A DNA stretch of 64,000 nucleotides from Solwaraspora sp. WMMD792 (GTDB lineage: Bacteria > Actinomycetota > Actinomycetes > Mycobacteriales > Micromonosporaceae): positions 1,984,001-2,048,000 of the forward strand of contig NZ_JARUBH010000009.1 of NCBI RefSeq assembly GCF_029626105.1, in the 5' to 3' direction. Below are positions 1 through 8,677 of this stretch, piece after piece. Every line of letters begins with the position of its first letter. Within the stretch, counting starts at the first letter, position 1. The notes beneath the pieces are model-generated. The model ran no database searches. It saw only the letters and a list, made by a program, of their open reading frames with translations, and had not been told where the DNA came from. A program made the position numbers and the translations under genes.

Positions 1-190
1 CCGTGTACGTCGGTCGGCTGACCTCAACCTACGTCTATGTCGCTCAGCATTGCAACGTCAGCTGTCGAATGACCCAGTCGAATTGCCGAACCATCGGTGG
101 TGGGTGTCCGCAGTGGATAATTTGGGCGCGGGTCGGATCTCTCTCGATTGTGTGCCGGGTACCGCGGTGACCTGGTGGCATCGCCGCGTC
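1..190. other. Left-edge stretch without a recognisable gene
   Basis: Six-frame reading gives only short arginine-rich frames that do not resemble proteins. The stretch contains an AT-richer patch around 113-124 that could be part of a promoter for something outside the window, but no start codon with a ribosome binding site follows it. I see no gene here. Confidence 0.5.
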
Positions 191-230
191 GCCGGGCGTT
201 GGTGCCCCGACCGGAGCACCAACGCCCGGC
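191..230 (-). terminator. Strong hairpin terminator after spo0M
   Basis: Arms at 191-205 and 216-230 are perfectly complementary over 15 bp (GCCGGGCGTTGGTGC on the plus strand) around a 10-nt loop. The hairpin begins 7 bp past the stop codon of the minus-strand Spo0M-like gene. No U-tract follows, as is common for actinobacterial terminators. Confidence 0.8.
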
Positions 231-236
231 TGATGG

Positions 237-1205
237 TCACTCCTCCTCGAACTCCTCACCCGAGTCGTCGTCCCCGCCGAACGAGTCGAAGACCTCGCCG
301 GCGATCATCCCGCCGGCGAAGCCGAGCGCGGCGCCGCCGACCGCGCCGGCGACGGCCCCACCCATTCCCGACCCGCCATGGTGCCCGCCGTAATGCCCAC
401 CGGGCGCGCCGTACCCGCCGATCAGCGACTGACGCTGGGAGAGCGCCTGGCGGACCCAGGTGTCGACCTGGGCGGTCCAGTCCACCTGGTCGGCGTCTGT
501 GTGACTGACCCGGTAGCGGCCGTACGAGTCGTGCCCCGGCCGGAAAAGACCGCCGCGCTTGTCGAACTCCAGCACGACGTCGATGCCGTACTCGCTGGCC
601 ACGAAGGTCAGCTCGACCTCGTTGATGCCGCCGGCGTACTGGGGTGCGGCGTAGTACTCGATCTCCTGGTAGAACGGCAGGGTCTGGGGCACGCCGTGCA
701 GCCGCCCGTACTCCAGGTCGGCGCCCTTGAAGGCGAAGCCGAGCCGGGCGAACGCCTCCAGGATGCGCTCCTGCAACGGCAGCGGGTAGATGTGCACCGC
801 ATCGAGGTCGCCTCGGTCGATCGCCCCCGGGATGGCGACCTCGGTCCGCAGACCCATGGTCATGCCGTGCAGGCGCTGCCCGTAGAGGTCGGTCACCGGG
901 GTCTCCCACGGCACCGGGAACTGGAAGGGCAACGACAACTGCTGGCCTTCGCGCAGGTGGATGCCGCCGGACACGGGGAACCGGTGGAACTCGGCCAGGG
1001 CGTTGTGGTCCTCGCCGCCGGCCTCCACCTCAACCCGGGTGACCAAGCTGACCGTTATCTGGTCCAGCTGCACGTCGTGGCTGCCGCCAGTAATGTTCAC
1101 CTGCCCGGTGAGGGCAAGGCCCGGCCGGGCGTTGGGGTTCTGTAGCACCGTGTCGACGCTGGGAGCGCCGATTCCCAGAGCGCCCAGCATCTTCTTGAAT
1201 ACCAC
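237..1205 (-). CDS. spo0M: Spo0M-like sporulation-control protein
   Basis: Resembles the Spo0M family, arrestin-like beta-sandwich proteins that in Bacillus influence sporulation and cell division; the exact biochemical role is unknown. The first 240 residues carry the family pattern (paired beta-rich halves, with segments such as SLPFQFPVPWETP and VHIYPLPLQERIL). The last 70 residues are a Gly/His-rich stretch, a Gly/Ala glycine-zipper-like hydrophobic segment (GGAVAGAVGGAALGFAGG) and a very acidic tail ending EEFEEE. I prefer the GTG at 1205 because a GAGAGG sequence sits 7 nt before it; an ATG at 1211 almost touches that sequence, and an ATG at 1190 is also possible. Monocistronic, followed by a strong hairpin. 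Confidence 0.85.
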   Translation of the reverse strand: MVFKKMLGALGIGAPSVDTVLQNPNARPGLALTGQVNITGGSHDVQLDQITVSLVTRVEVEAGGEDHNALAEFHRFPVSGGIHLREGQQLSLPFQFPVPWETPVTDLYGQRLHGMTMGLRTEVAIPGAIDRGDLDAVHIYPLPLQERILEAFARLGFAFKGADLEYGRLHGVPQTLPFYQEIEYYAAPQYAGGINEVELTFVASEYGIDVVLEFDKRGGLFRPGHDSYGRYRVSHTDADQVDWTAQVDTWVRQALSQRQSLIGGYGAPGGHYGGHHGGSGMGGAVAGAVGGAALGFAGGMIAGEVFDSFGGDDDSGEEFEEE

Positions 1206-1393
1206 GTACATTCCTCTCGGTTCTCGGTTGACGGGCCGTGCCCTGCCGGTACCGGCATTTAGGGCATCCAGTGTGGATACTATGGCAGGTGTTCAGTTTA
1301 TCCTGATCGATCATGACGGGTTGTCGTGGGCGGTTGTCGGCGTGGTCCGGTGATATCGCATGTGACTGCCGGACAATGTGAAAAAATGCGCCT
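1206..1393. promoter_or_regulatory. Divergent promoter region with small palindromes
   Basis: This region separates the minus-strand Spo0M gene from the plus-strand antiporter and must hold both promoters. It contains the inverted repeat ATCCA-GTG-TGGAT (1266-1278), the 10-bp palindrome TGATCGATCA (1304-1313) and a TACTAT hexamer at 1278-1283 that could be a -10 box. I cannot assign the promoters individually. Confidence 0.3.
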
Positions 1394-2437
1394 ATGCCGG
1401 ATTTCCTGGTGACGGCGGGCTGGCCTGTCTCCTGGTCGATAGCCGCGTTCGCGATCGCCGGAGTGGTGACGGTGGCGGGTGGGATCCGGCTCGTCGCCGT
1501 GGGTGACGCGCTCGCCGACCGGACCGGCTGGGGAGAAGCGGTCTTCGGTGCGGTCTTCTTTGGTCTGGCGACGTCGCTGTCCGGGATCGTGATGACTGCG
1601 GTGACCGCGGTTAGTGACGCTCCGCAACTGGCCTACAGCAACGCCGTCGGCGGCATCGCCGCGCAGACCACCGCAATCGCGGTGGCCGACCTGTTCTACC
1701 GGCGAGTCAACCTCGAACACGCCGCCGCTTCGCTGTCCAACCTGCTCTTCGGCTGCCTGCTGCTGGCGCTGCTGGCCTTGGCGCTGCTGGCCACCTACAC
1801 CCCGGACGGCGCGGTGGCGGGCGTCCACCCGGTCTCGATGATCATGGTCGGCTGCTACCTCGGCGGCGTCATGATCGTCCACTCCACCGACGTTACGCCC
1901 TACTGGCAAGCCGTCGACACCAACGAGACCCGCCGGGATCTGCCGCAGAGCCACGGTCTCCTCGATGACCGTCCACTGCGTCGGCTGTGGGTGCGGTTCG
2001 CTCTCGTCGGGCTGGCCGTCGCCGCCAGCGGCTGGCTGACCGCACTCGCCGCCGAGAGTCTGGTGCAGGCGACCGGGCTACGGGCCGGATTCGTCGGCGG
2101 GGTGCTCATGGGCCTGGTCAACGCGTTGCCGGAGACGATCACCGCGATCGCGGCGGTACGGCGCGGCGCGGTGACCCTCGCGGTCGCCGCCGTCCTCGGC
2201 GGCAACTGCCTCGACGCACTCAACCTGGTGGTCGCTGACGTCTTCTACCGCCCCGGGTCGATCTACCACGCGGCCGGTCCGGACGAACTGTTCCTCACCT
2301 CTGCCGCGCTACTGATGACCACGGTGCTGCTCGGTGGGCTGCTGGCCCGGCAGGTCCGTGGCTGGGGCCGGTTGGGCTTCGAAGGCACCCTGCTGTTCGG
2401 CGGCTACCTCGCCGTGGTCGCGGTCCTCGCCTTCTGA
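1394..2437 (+). CDS. CaCA-type cation antiporter-like membrane protein
   Basis: Polytopic membrane protein (347 aa, about ten hydrophobic segments) with the inverted two-repeat layout of the Ca2+/cation antiporter (CaCA) superfamily. The first alpha repeat lies near residues 52-86 (GLATSLSGIVM ... SNAVGG), the second near 218-265 (GLVNALPETITAI ... LGGNCLDALNL). The second repeat keeps the Pro-Glu of the ion-binding consensus; the first reads SLSG where canonical members have SLPE, so one of the two acidic ion ligands seems absent. A charged loop near 177-200 splits the halves. Substrate and ion stoichiometry cannot be told from sequence. No operon partner. The family call is good; the activity is uncertain because of the altered first motif. 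Confidence 0.75.
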   Translation: MPDFLVTAGWPVSWSIAAFAIAGVVTVAGGIRLVAVGDALADRTGWGEAVFGAVFFGLATSLSGIVMTAVTAVSDAPQLAYSNAVGGIAAQTTAIAVADLFYRRVNLEHAAASLSNLLFGCLLLALLALALLATYTPDGAVAGVHPVSMIMVGCYLGGVMIVHSTDVTPYWQAVDTNETRRDLPQSHGLLDDRPLRRLWVRFALVGLAVAASGWLTALAAESLVQATGLRAGFVGGVLMGLVNALPETITAIAAVRRGAVTLAVAAVLGGNCLDALNLVVADVFYRPGSIYHAAGPDELFLTSAALLMTTVLLGGLLARQVRGWGRLGFEGTLLFGGYLAVVAVLAF

Positions 2438-2466
2438 CGCCAGCATCCGCGCCCCCGGACCGTCGG

Positions 2467-2931
2467 TCACCGGCCGGCCGGCCGGGCCAGGCTGATCACC
2501 GCGGTGACCACCGCCCCCGGCCCCGGTTCGGCACGATCGATGATCAACTCGGAGCAGAGTTGCCGGCAGATCCAGATCCCCCGACCACCGGCCCGCGCCT
2601 GGTCCGGCGGAACGGTTCCCACCTGCGGGTCACGCATCCCCGGCCCGTCGTCGCTGACCTGGCAGTACAGGACGTCGTCGCGGCGCCACAACCGGAGCCG
2701 GCCACTGCCGCCGCCGTGGCGTATCGCGTTGGTGGCGAGTTCCCCGGCGACGATGAGCAGATGCTCGGTCTGCTCAGCCGAGATGTCCAGCCCGGGAGCG
2801 TGTGCGCTGAGCGTAGCCCGTAGGCCGTACAGACCGTCCCGGTCGAACGGCTGGTCGACGGCACCGGCCGGGGACGGAGTGTCCGCCGGCCGTCCCCCGA
2901 TGCCGAGCGAGGTGGGATCAGGGCTGCTCAT
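2467..2931 (-). CDS. RsbW-like anti-sigma ATP-binding protein
   Basis: Single GHKL-type ATPase domain of the RsbW/SpoIIAB type, typical of actinomycete anti-sigma kinases. The N-box reads VAGELATNAIRHG and the G1 box VSDDGPGM; a second glycine segment (GGRGIWICRQL) closes the ATP lid. Members bind a sigma factor or phosphorylate a STAS protein. The ATG at 2931 (MSSPDPTS) is chosen over one at 2964, which would overlap the upstream gene by 47 bp. With this start it overlaps the upstream MEDS-STAS gene by 14 bp and is probably its translationally coupled partner, a switch pair for an unknown sigma factor encoded elsewhere. Confidence 0.85.
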   Translation of the reverse strand: MSSPDPTSLGIGGRPADTPSPAGAVDQPFDRDGLYGLRATLSAHAPGLDISAEQTEHLLIVAGELATNAIRHGGGSGRLRLWRRDDVLYCQVSDDGPGMRDPQVGTVPPDQARAGGRGIWICRQLCSELIIDRAEPGPGAVVTAVISLARPAGR

Positions 2932-3790
2932 GGCGTCTCTGTACCCGGAGTTGAGCCACGTCATCCGCGCCGACCAGGGACAGCACGGTACCGACCAGCC
3001 GTCGGCAGGACACCGTCATCCGGCGCGATCTCGGCAACGCCCGTGCGGCAGCCAGGATGATCCCGGCGCAGGCGCCGTCGATGTAGTCCAGCCCGGTCAG
3101 GTTGATGTGCAGGTGGCGGTCGATCCGTACCGACTCGGCCAGCGCCAGCTCGAGCACATCCTTGTGCCGGTAGTCCAGCTCACCGGCGATGCGCAGGCCG
3201 GCCGGGCTGTACTGCCGGCAGACCCGCAGCAGCGGATGCTCCAGGTAGACCTGAGCGGCGACGGTCCGGGGATGGGCCCGGGCGGCGAACGCCAGCGTGA
3301 CGGCGTCGAACCGCTCCCGGTCGTACTGGCAGATCAGACAGAGCTGGCCGTGTGCGAACAGGTCGGCGACCAGCGTCTCGAACTCGACCAGTTGATCGGC
3401 TGCGGCGGCCGGGCGGGTCGCCCAGCACATGTCGGCGGTCACCCGCAGGCCGGCGTACCCCTCGTCGCTGGCCTGCCGCGCCTCCCGCGCAAGCGTCCGC
3501 ACCATCGCCCCAGCGTCGGCCGGTGCCCCGCCGAGCAGCGACTCGGTGGCCGAGGCGATGCGCAGCTGGCCCCGGCGCAGGGCCGATCCAGGCCGTACCG
3601 CGCGGTCGTGCAGCTCACCGGCGAGCTCGTCCGGGCTCACCGAGTCGGTCCAGCAGACCACCTTCTGCCCGGCCCGCAGCCCGCCACGCACGAAGGCCGC
3701 CACCAGGTCCAGTCGCTCCTCCTGGTCGGAGAAGGTGAGACAGGCATGGTCGCCAGCGCCGAGCGTGCCAACCGCAGCCGTGTCCGCCAT
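2918..3790 (-). CDS. MEDS-STAS fusion, anti-anti-sigma-like sensor
   Basis: Two domains in 290 aa. Residues 8-165 match the MEDS (DcmR-like sensory) domain, including the opening HACLTFSDQEER and the internal YDRERFD. Residues 190-280 form a STAS domain of the anti-sigma-factor-antagonist type (LRIAGELDYRHKDVLEL, then LTGLDYIDGACAGI). In SpoIIAA-type STAS proteins the phosphorylated serine lies in a DSSG motif; here the matching stretch reads DGAC, so the phosphorylatable serine is missing. The gene is coupled to the downstream RsbW-like ATPase. I infer a partner switch driven by ligand binding at the MEDS domain rather than by serine phosphorylation. Confidence 0.82.
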   Translation of the reverse strand: MADTAAVGTLGAGDHACLTFSDQEERLDLVAAFVRGGLRAGQKVVCWTDSVSPDELAGELHDRAVRPGSALRRGQLRIASATESLLGGAPADAGAMVRTLAREARQASDEGYAGLRVTADMCWATRPAAAADQLVEFETLVADLFAHGQLCLICQYDRERFDAVTLAFAARAHPRTVAAQVYLEHPLLRVCRQYSPAGLRIAGELDYRHKDVLELALAESVRIDRHLHINLTGLDYIDGACAGIILAAARALPRSRRMTVSCRRLVGTVLSLVGADDVAQLRVQRRHEQP

Positions 3791-4076
3791 CGTCGATCCG
3801 CCTTGTCCGTCATCGGGAGGATGCCCGCCACCTTATGCGTTGCACCCGGTCGCGCCCGGACACGCCCCCCGCTGAGCCGTCGATTTGAACGTCCGCCGTG
3901 CGATGCCCGTACCACCGGCGGCAGAGCGGACAGCACCGGATCTGGGGGCGTACGTGATCATCGGAGAAGGCCCGGCCAGTGGTCGCCTCGCGGGTCGGTC
4001 CGGCCGGTCCGGGAACTCCCGGCACCCTGCCCGGCGAACCGCGACGGACGCCCGGCACCCCGGCCGGCGTACCGCG

Positions 4077-5027
4077 ATGTCCGGCCGACGCGCCGACTCC
4101 CGTGGCGGGACATCTCGTCGGTCACTGCTCGGCTTCGGCCTGTTCGGCCTGCTCGCCGCAGGTGGCCTCGGCTACGGGTGGCGGGCTGCCGCCGGTTTGC
4201 CGGTGACCGGCGGTCGGGTGGCCGCTGGCGGGCCGGGTACGGTGGTGGCCGTGCCGACCTCTGCGGTGCGGACCCCGGACGTCGTGGCGGAGCAGCGCCG
4301 CCGGGCGGCGCTGGCGGCCCGACAGGTACGCGGGTACGCCGCCGGCCTGCCCGGCCAGTTCAGCTTCGCGGCTGTCGAGCGCGGCACCGGGGCCGGGTTC
4401 CGTACCGGTGACGAGCTCCAGTTCCAGACGGCGAGCATCGTCAAGGTGGAGATTCTCACTGCCCTGCTGCTGGACCGGGACGGGATCCCGTTGACCGCCG
4501 TGCAACGCGATCGGGCCGAGGCCATGATCACAGCCAGTGACAACGCGGCGGCCAGTGAACTCTTCGCCGCCATCGGCGGCGTCTCCGGACTGGACCGGGT
4601 CAACACCGAGCTCGGCCTGACCCGGACCCGACCGAGGTCGGCCTGGGGAACGACCGTCACCACCTCAGCCGACCAGGTCCGGCTGCTCCGAGTGCTGGTC
4701 GACGAGGAGAGCCCGCTGCGACCGGCGGACCGGGGCCTGGTGCTGGACCTGATGGGTCGGGTGGGCGACGGACAGCGGTGGGGGGTGCCGGTCGGTGCCG
4801 GTACGACCGGCTCCCGTACCTGGGTGAAGAACGGCTGGGACACCGTCGACGATCATGACGGACGCTGGCTGGTCAACAGCATCGGGCGGATCGTCGAGGA
4901 CGACCACGACTGGCTGGTGGCGGTGCTGTCCGACCACCACGACTCGCTGGATGCCGGCATCGCGGCGGTGGAACAGGCGGTGCGAATCGCCTTCGACACG
5001 TGGCGCCGGCCGGCTCCGGCCGGCTAG
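4077..5027 (+). CDS. Tat-exported class A beta-lactamase-fold serine hydrolase
   Basis: Penicillin-interacting serine hydrolase of the class A beta-lactamase fold (316 aa from the preferred ATG). Numbered from that start, the nucleophile motif is S120-I-V-K123, the SDN motif S154-D155-N156, and the usual KTG is replaced by K251-N-G. A twin-arginine signal is visible at the N terminus (TSRRSLLGFG then a hydrophobic stretch), which argues for the ATG at 4077; an in-frame ATG at 3885 would add a 64-residue Pro/Arg-rich extension in front of the Tat signal. The loose third motif makes true beta-lactamase activity doubtful; a cell-wall peptidase or inactive sensor is possible. Monocistronic. Confidence 0.8.
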   Translation: MSGRRADSRGGTSRRSLLGFGLFGLLAAGGLGYGWRAAAGLPVTGGRVAAGGPGTVVAVPTSAVRTPDVVAEQRRRAALAARQVRGYAAGLPGQFSFAAVERGTGAGFRTGDELQFQTASIVKVEILTALLLDRDGIPLTAVQRDRAEAMITASDNAAASELFAAIGGVSGLDRVNTELGLTRTRPRSAWGTTVTTSADQVRLLRVLVDEESPLRPADRGLVLDLMGRVGDGQRWGVPVGAGTTGSRTWVKNGWDTVDDHDGRWLVNSIGRIVEDDHDWLVAVLSDHHDSLDAGIAAVEQAVRIAFDTWRRPAPAG

Positions 5028-5055
5028 CCCTCGGCCGACCGGCAGTGTGCGCGGG

Positions 5056-5514
5056 TCAGGCCGGGCCGAACGCGCGGTCGCAGGCCTCGCGCAGGTCGAC
5101 CTGCGCGGCCGAGATCGTCAGGTTCCCCTCGATCGGCTCCTGGTCGGCGGCGGCTCGGGCGGCGTCCACCAGGTCTTTTCCGCGAGCGGCCAGTGTGGCG
5201 TCGGTCGACGCCTGTGCCTGCCGGCCGATCTCCCGATTGACGTCGTGGTCGAGCTCGGCCGCGCTGATCTCACGCAGGTCCTGGCATGCCTGCCAGCCTT
5301 CGGTGTCGGCCGGTGGGGTCTGCGATGTGCTCTCGTCGACTGTCGGCGTCGGCGTCGCCTGCGACTGCTCGCCCCTGGTCAGCGCGCCGATCCCGATGAC
5401 CAGGACGGCCAGCACGACCGGCGCGGTGACCCACAGCCAGACGGGCCGGCGGCGGGAGCGGCGGGAGGGGGAGAATCCGGAGTGGTCAGCAGCGGTGCGG
5501 TAGGGGTGGCTCAC
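5056..5514 (-). CDS. Membrane-anchored protein of unknown function
   Basis: Not recognised. A basic N-terminal tail (about 24 residues) is followed by one transmembrane segment ([20 protein letters not shown]), a Thr/Pro-rich linker and a soluble domain of about 80 residues with two cysteines (QACQDLREI near the start, [10 protein letters not shown] at the end) that probably form a disulfide outside the cell. The domain is helical and charged. It starts at GTG 5514 with AGAGG 8-9 nt upstream. Convergent with the serine hydrolase, with only 28 bp between the stops. Confidence 0.7.
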   Translation of the reverse strand: MSHPYRTAADHSGFSPSRRSRRRPVWLWVTAPVVLAVLVIGIGALTRGEQSQATPTPTVDESTSQTPPADTEGWQACQDLREISAAELDHDVNREIGRQAQASTDATLAARGKDLVDAARAAADQEPIEGNLTISAAQVDLREACDRAFGPA

Positions 5515-5740
5515 GGTAGTGCCTCTCAGGTCCGACTGGGCGGGCGGAGCTCCGACTGGCGAGGGAAGCGGTGGCCTACGGCATAGCGGACATCAACGCC
5601 TGTGCCGTCATATATTCATACACGTCGCCTTCATGTGCTGCCCCATAGTAGGCTTTTCGCTGCGGAAGGCAACCCGTCCATCGCCCCAGGTCGTCCGGAC
5701 GGACAGGGGTGGTCGTAAGCATCCGGAAACCCGGGCCTGT

Positions 5741-5752
5741 CAGACTGGGCCG
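5741..5752 (+). promoter_or_regulatory. Leaderless promoter -10 for sthA
   Basis: CAGACT at 5741-5746 fits the xAxxxT core of a sigma-A-type -10 box and is followed by exactly 6 nt before the GTG at 5753. No ribosome binding site is present, which favours a leaderless transcript. The preceding 5520-5735 stretch is noncoding and includes an AT-rich patch near 5609-5625. Confidence 0.45.
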
Positions 5753-7156
5753 GTGTATGACGTCGACGTGCTCGTGATCGGATCCGGCCCCAGTGGACAG
5801 AAGGCGGCGATCGCCGCGGCGAAGCTCGACCGGAGCGTCATGGTCGTCGAGCGCGCGCACATGCTCGGCGGCGTGTGCATCAACACCGGCACCATCCCCT
5901 CCAAGACCCTGCGCGAGGCCGTCCTCTACCTGACCGGCCTCAACCAGCGCGAGGTCTACGGTCAGAGTTACCGGGTCAAGGATCACATCACGGTCAGTGA
6001 TCTGGCCGCCCGGACGCAGCACGTGATCGGGCGCGAGATCGACGTGACCCGCAGCCAGTTGACCCGCAACCGGGTACGGATCATGACCGGCACGGCGCGG
6101 TTCGATGACGCGCACACCGTGGTGGTGACCGATGCGACCGGCCACGGAAACAAGGTCACCGCCGAGAAGATCGTGATCGCGGCCGGCACCCGCCCGGCCC
6201 GCCCGGCCAGCGTCGACTTCGACGAGCGGACCATCATCGACTCGGACGGCATCATCAACCTCGAACAGGTGCCGCAGTCGATGCTGGTGATCGGAGCCGG
6301 GGTGATCGGCATCGAGTACGCCTCGATGTTCGCCGCGCTCGGCACCGAGGTCACCGTGGTGGAGCGGCGGGACCGGATGCTCGAGTTCTGCGACCTGGAG
6401 ATCGTCGAAGCGCTCAAGTATCATCTGCGCGACCTCGCGGTCACCTTCCGTTTCGGTGAGGAGGTGGCGTCGGTGCAGCGCCACCAGCGCGGGGCGGTCG
6501 CGGTGCTGGAGAGCGGCAAGCGGATTGCCGCCGACACCGTGATGTACTCCGCCGGGCGCCAGGGCGTCGCCGGTGACCTCGATCTGGAGCGGGCCGGCCT
6601 GACCGCCGACACCCGGGGCCGGATCCAGGTCAACGAGAACTTCCAGACCACGGCCGGGCACATCTACGCGGTGGGGGACATTATCGGTTTTCCCGCCCTG
6701 GCCTCCACCTCGATGGAGCAGGGCCGGCTCGCCGCCCACCACGCCTGTGGTGAACCAGCCCGTGGCATGCCGCAGCTACAACCGATCGGCATCTACACGA
6801 TCCCGGAGATCAGCTTCATCGGCAGCACCGAGGACCAGCTCACCGACAACCGGGTGCCCTTCGAGGTGGGGGTCGCCCGCTACCGGGAGCTCGCCCGCGG
6901 GCAGATCGTCGGCGACTCGTACGGGATGCTCAAGCTGCTGGTCGCCCCGGACAGCCGGCAACTGCTCGGCGTGCACATCTTCGGCACCGGCGCCACCGAA
7001 CTTGTGCACATCGGGCAGGCGGTGATGGGTTGCAACGGCACCGTCGACTACTTCGTCGACGCCGTGTTCAACTACCCGACCCTCGCCGAGGCGTACAAGG
7101 TCGCCGCGCTGGACGCGATGAACAAGATGCGGCACCTCGCCCAGCTGCACGACTGA
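5753..7156 (+). CDS. sthA: Soluble NAD(P)+ transhydrogenase SthA
   Basis: FAD-dependent soluble pyridine nucleotide transhydrogenase that exchanges hydride between NADPH and NAD+ in the cytoplasm. At 467 aa from the GTG at 5753 it matches the usual family length. FAD binding is shown by GSGPSG at residues 10-15 and the NAD domain by [13 protein letters not shown]. The loop that carries two redox cysteines in lipoamide dehydrogenases reads C42-I-N-T-G-T47 here; loss of the second cysteine is typical of SthA and separates it from dihydrolipoamide dehydrogenase. An upstream in-frame start at 5519 would add a 78-residue junk-like extension and is rejected. A small hairpin follows the stop. Confidence 0.93.
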   Translation: MYDVDVLVIGSGPSGQKAAIAAAKLDRSVMVVERAHMLGGVCINTGTIPSKTLREAVLYLTGLNQREVYGQSYRVKDHITVSDLAARTQHVIGREIDVTRSQLTRNRVRIMTGTARFDDAHTVVVTDATGHGNKVTAEKIVIAAGTRPARPASVDFDERTIIDSDGIINLEQVPQSMLVIGAGVIGIEYASMFAALGTEVTVVERRDRMLEFCDLEIVEALKYHLRDLAVTFRFGEEVASVQRHQRGAVAVLESGKRIAADTVMYSAGRQGVAGDLDLERAGLTADTRGRIQVNENFQTTAGHIYAVGDIIGFPALASTSMEQGRLAAHHACGEPARGMPQLQPIGIYTIPEISFIGSTEDQLTDNRVPFEVGVARYRELARGQIVGDSYGMLKLLVAPDSRQLLGVHIFGTGATELVHIGQAVMGCNGTVDYFVDAVFNYPTLAEAYKVAALDAMNKMRHLAQLHD

Positions 7157-7178
7157 CCGTCGGCTGTCCATCCGACGG
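7157..7178. terminator. Hairpin between convergent sthA and sugar-transport operon
   Basis: CCGTCGG (7157-7163) and CCGACGG (7172-7178) form a 7-bp stem with an 8-nt loop directly after the sthA stop. It lies 10 bp from the stop of the converging membrane-protein gene and may serve both. Confidence 0.55.
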
Positions 7179-7187
7179 GCCAGCGGG

Positions 7188-7808
7188 TCAGTCGGGTCCA
7201 GCCGGTGCCGCCCCACGGCGGTGCACCGCGACCGCGGCGAGCAGTACACAGCCGGTCATCGGCACCACCAGCGGGACCAGCTGCCAGGTGACCAGGACCA
7301 GACCGGTGAGGGCGAGCGTCAGCAGCACCGTACCGCCGGGGTCGGTCCGCAGCGTGCGCACCGCGGCGCGCAGCAGCGCCGGCCAGGCCGCGCCCGGGTG
7401 CCAGCCAGCGGCGGCCCGCAACAGTACGGCGCCCAGACCGACCGCGGTGAGCAGGCAGGCCGCCGCCACCAGCTCACCGACAGGCAACTGGCCGGTGCGT
7501 ACCACCGCCGCGTCGAAGTACAGCAGCAGCCCGGCCCCGACCGCCGCGAGCGACCACGGCCAGCTGCCGGGCAGCGCGGTCCGCAACCGTACGCCGAAGG
7601 CACCGAGCCGGGTGCTGCCGGCGTCGTCGACGTACGCCCGCAGCTGCGCGCACCCGGCGGCCAGCGCGGCCAGCAGCGTGACCAGCGGCAGCAAGCTGAC
7701 CAGCACCAGCACTCCGACCAGCAGGGTCTCACCGAACAACGCGAAGCGGGCGCCACGCACACCGGCTCCGGCGGTGGTGGCGAGGTCGTCGCGGCCGGTG
7801 GCGCTCAT
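7188..7808 (-). CDS. YesL/DUF624-like membrane protein of the sugar ABC operon
   Basis: Hydrophobic 206-residue protein with about five membrane segments. The N-terminal layout (FGETLLVGVLVLVSLLPLVT) and its place as the last gene of a sugar ABC import operon resemble YesL (DUF624) proteins, small membrane proteins that often travel with CUT1 sugar importers and whose role is unknown. The ATG at 7808 overlaps the stop of the upstream permease in an ATGA tetranucleotide. I am confident it is a membrane protein in this operon; the family name rests on pattern and context. Confidence 0.7.
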   Translation of the reverse strand: MSATGRDDLATTAGAGVRGARFALFGETLLVGVLVLVSLLPLVTLLAALAAGCAQLRAYVDDAGSTRLGAFGVRLRTALPGSWPWSLAAVGAGLLLYFDAAVVRTGQLPVGELVAAACLLTAVGLGAVLLRAAAGWHPGAAWPALLRAAVRTLRTDPGGTVLLTLALTGLVLVTWQLVPLVVPMTGCVLLAAVAVHRRGAAPAGPD

Positions 7809-8677
7809 CCCTTCAACCCCGAGGTGGCGACCCCGTCCACCAGCAGCCGCTGGAAGAACAGGAAGAACCCGATGACCGGCAGCAGCGCGAGCATCGACAT
7901 GGCCATCAACGCACCGTAGTCGGACAGCGTGGTCTGATCGATGTAGAGCTGCAGCGCCAACGGCAACGGGTACTTGTCCGGGGTGCTGAGGTAGATGAGC
8001 GGGGCGAGGAAGTCGTTCCAGGTCCAGATGAAGGTGAAGATGGCCGTGGTGACCATCGCCGGCCGGGACAACGGCAGCACCACGTGCCAGAAGATGCCCC
8101 ACGGCCCGGCGCCGTCGATCCGGGCCGACTCGTCCAGTTCATGCGGGATGCCGCGCATGAACTGGACCATCAGGAAGACGAAGAACGCCTCGGCGGCGAG
8201 GAACTTGCCGGCCAGCAGCGGCACGTAGGTGTCGACCAGACCGAGTTTCTGGAAGACCGCGTACTGCGGGACGATCAGCACGTGGAACGGCAGCAGCAGG
8301 GTCGAGATCATCAGTACGAACAGGACGGTACGGCCACGGAACCGTAGCCGGGCGAAGGCGTAGCCGGCCAGGGCCGACGACGCCACCGTCCCGACCACGG
8401 CGAGCACCGCCAGCACCGCCGAGTTCCAGAAGAACCGCAGCACGCTGATACCGGCCATGCCCTCGGCCGCCCGCTGGTAGTTACCCAGCGTCGGGTCCTG
8501 GGGAAACAGTTCCAGGCTGCCGACGATCGACCCGGACGGTTTGAACGAGGCGGAGACGACCCAGACCACCGGGTAGAGGATCACCGCCAGCAGCGCCACC
8601 GCCGCCAGATGCCAGCCGACGCTGCCGAGGCGACGCCGCCGGGTGGCGGCACCCGCCGCCCGGGACGCGGGGGTCAT
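7805..8677 (-). CDS. Carbohydrate ABC transporter permease, MalG type
   Basis: Inner-membrane permease of a CUT1 (MalG-type) sugar importer, 290 aa with six membrane helices. The cytoplasmic EAA loop that docks the ATPase reads DESARIDGAGPWGIFWHVVL. A 4-bp ATGA overlap links it to the upstream MalF-type permease and another to the downstream YesL-like gene. The operon lacks its own ATPase, as is usual for CUT1 systems in actinobacteria that share one MsiK-like ATPase encoded elsewhere. Confidence 0.92.
   Translation of the reverse strand: MTPASRAAGAATRRRRLGSVGWHLAAVALLAVILYPVVWVVSASFKPSGSIVGSLELFPQDPTLGNYQRAAEGMAGISVLRFFWNSAVLAVLAVVGTVASSALAGYAFARLRFRGRTVLFVLMISTLLLPFHVLIVPQYAVFQKLGLVDTYVPLLAGKFLAAEAFFVFLMVQFMRGIPHELDESARIDGAGPWGIFWHVVLPLSRPAMVTTAIFTFIWTWNDFLAPLIYLSTPDKYPLPLALQLYIDQTTLSDYGALMAMSMLALLPVIGFFLFFQRLLVDGVATSGLKG

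Noticed and set aside
112-125. DnaA-box-like 9-mer (TTATCCACT on the minus strand)
   Set aside because: One isolated, imperfect copy; no box cluster, dnaA or dnaN nearby, so not an origin.
5519-5752. Upstream extension of SthA
   Set aside because: The added 78 residues are not conserved-looking, and the protein has the exact family length from GTG 5753.
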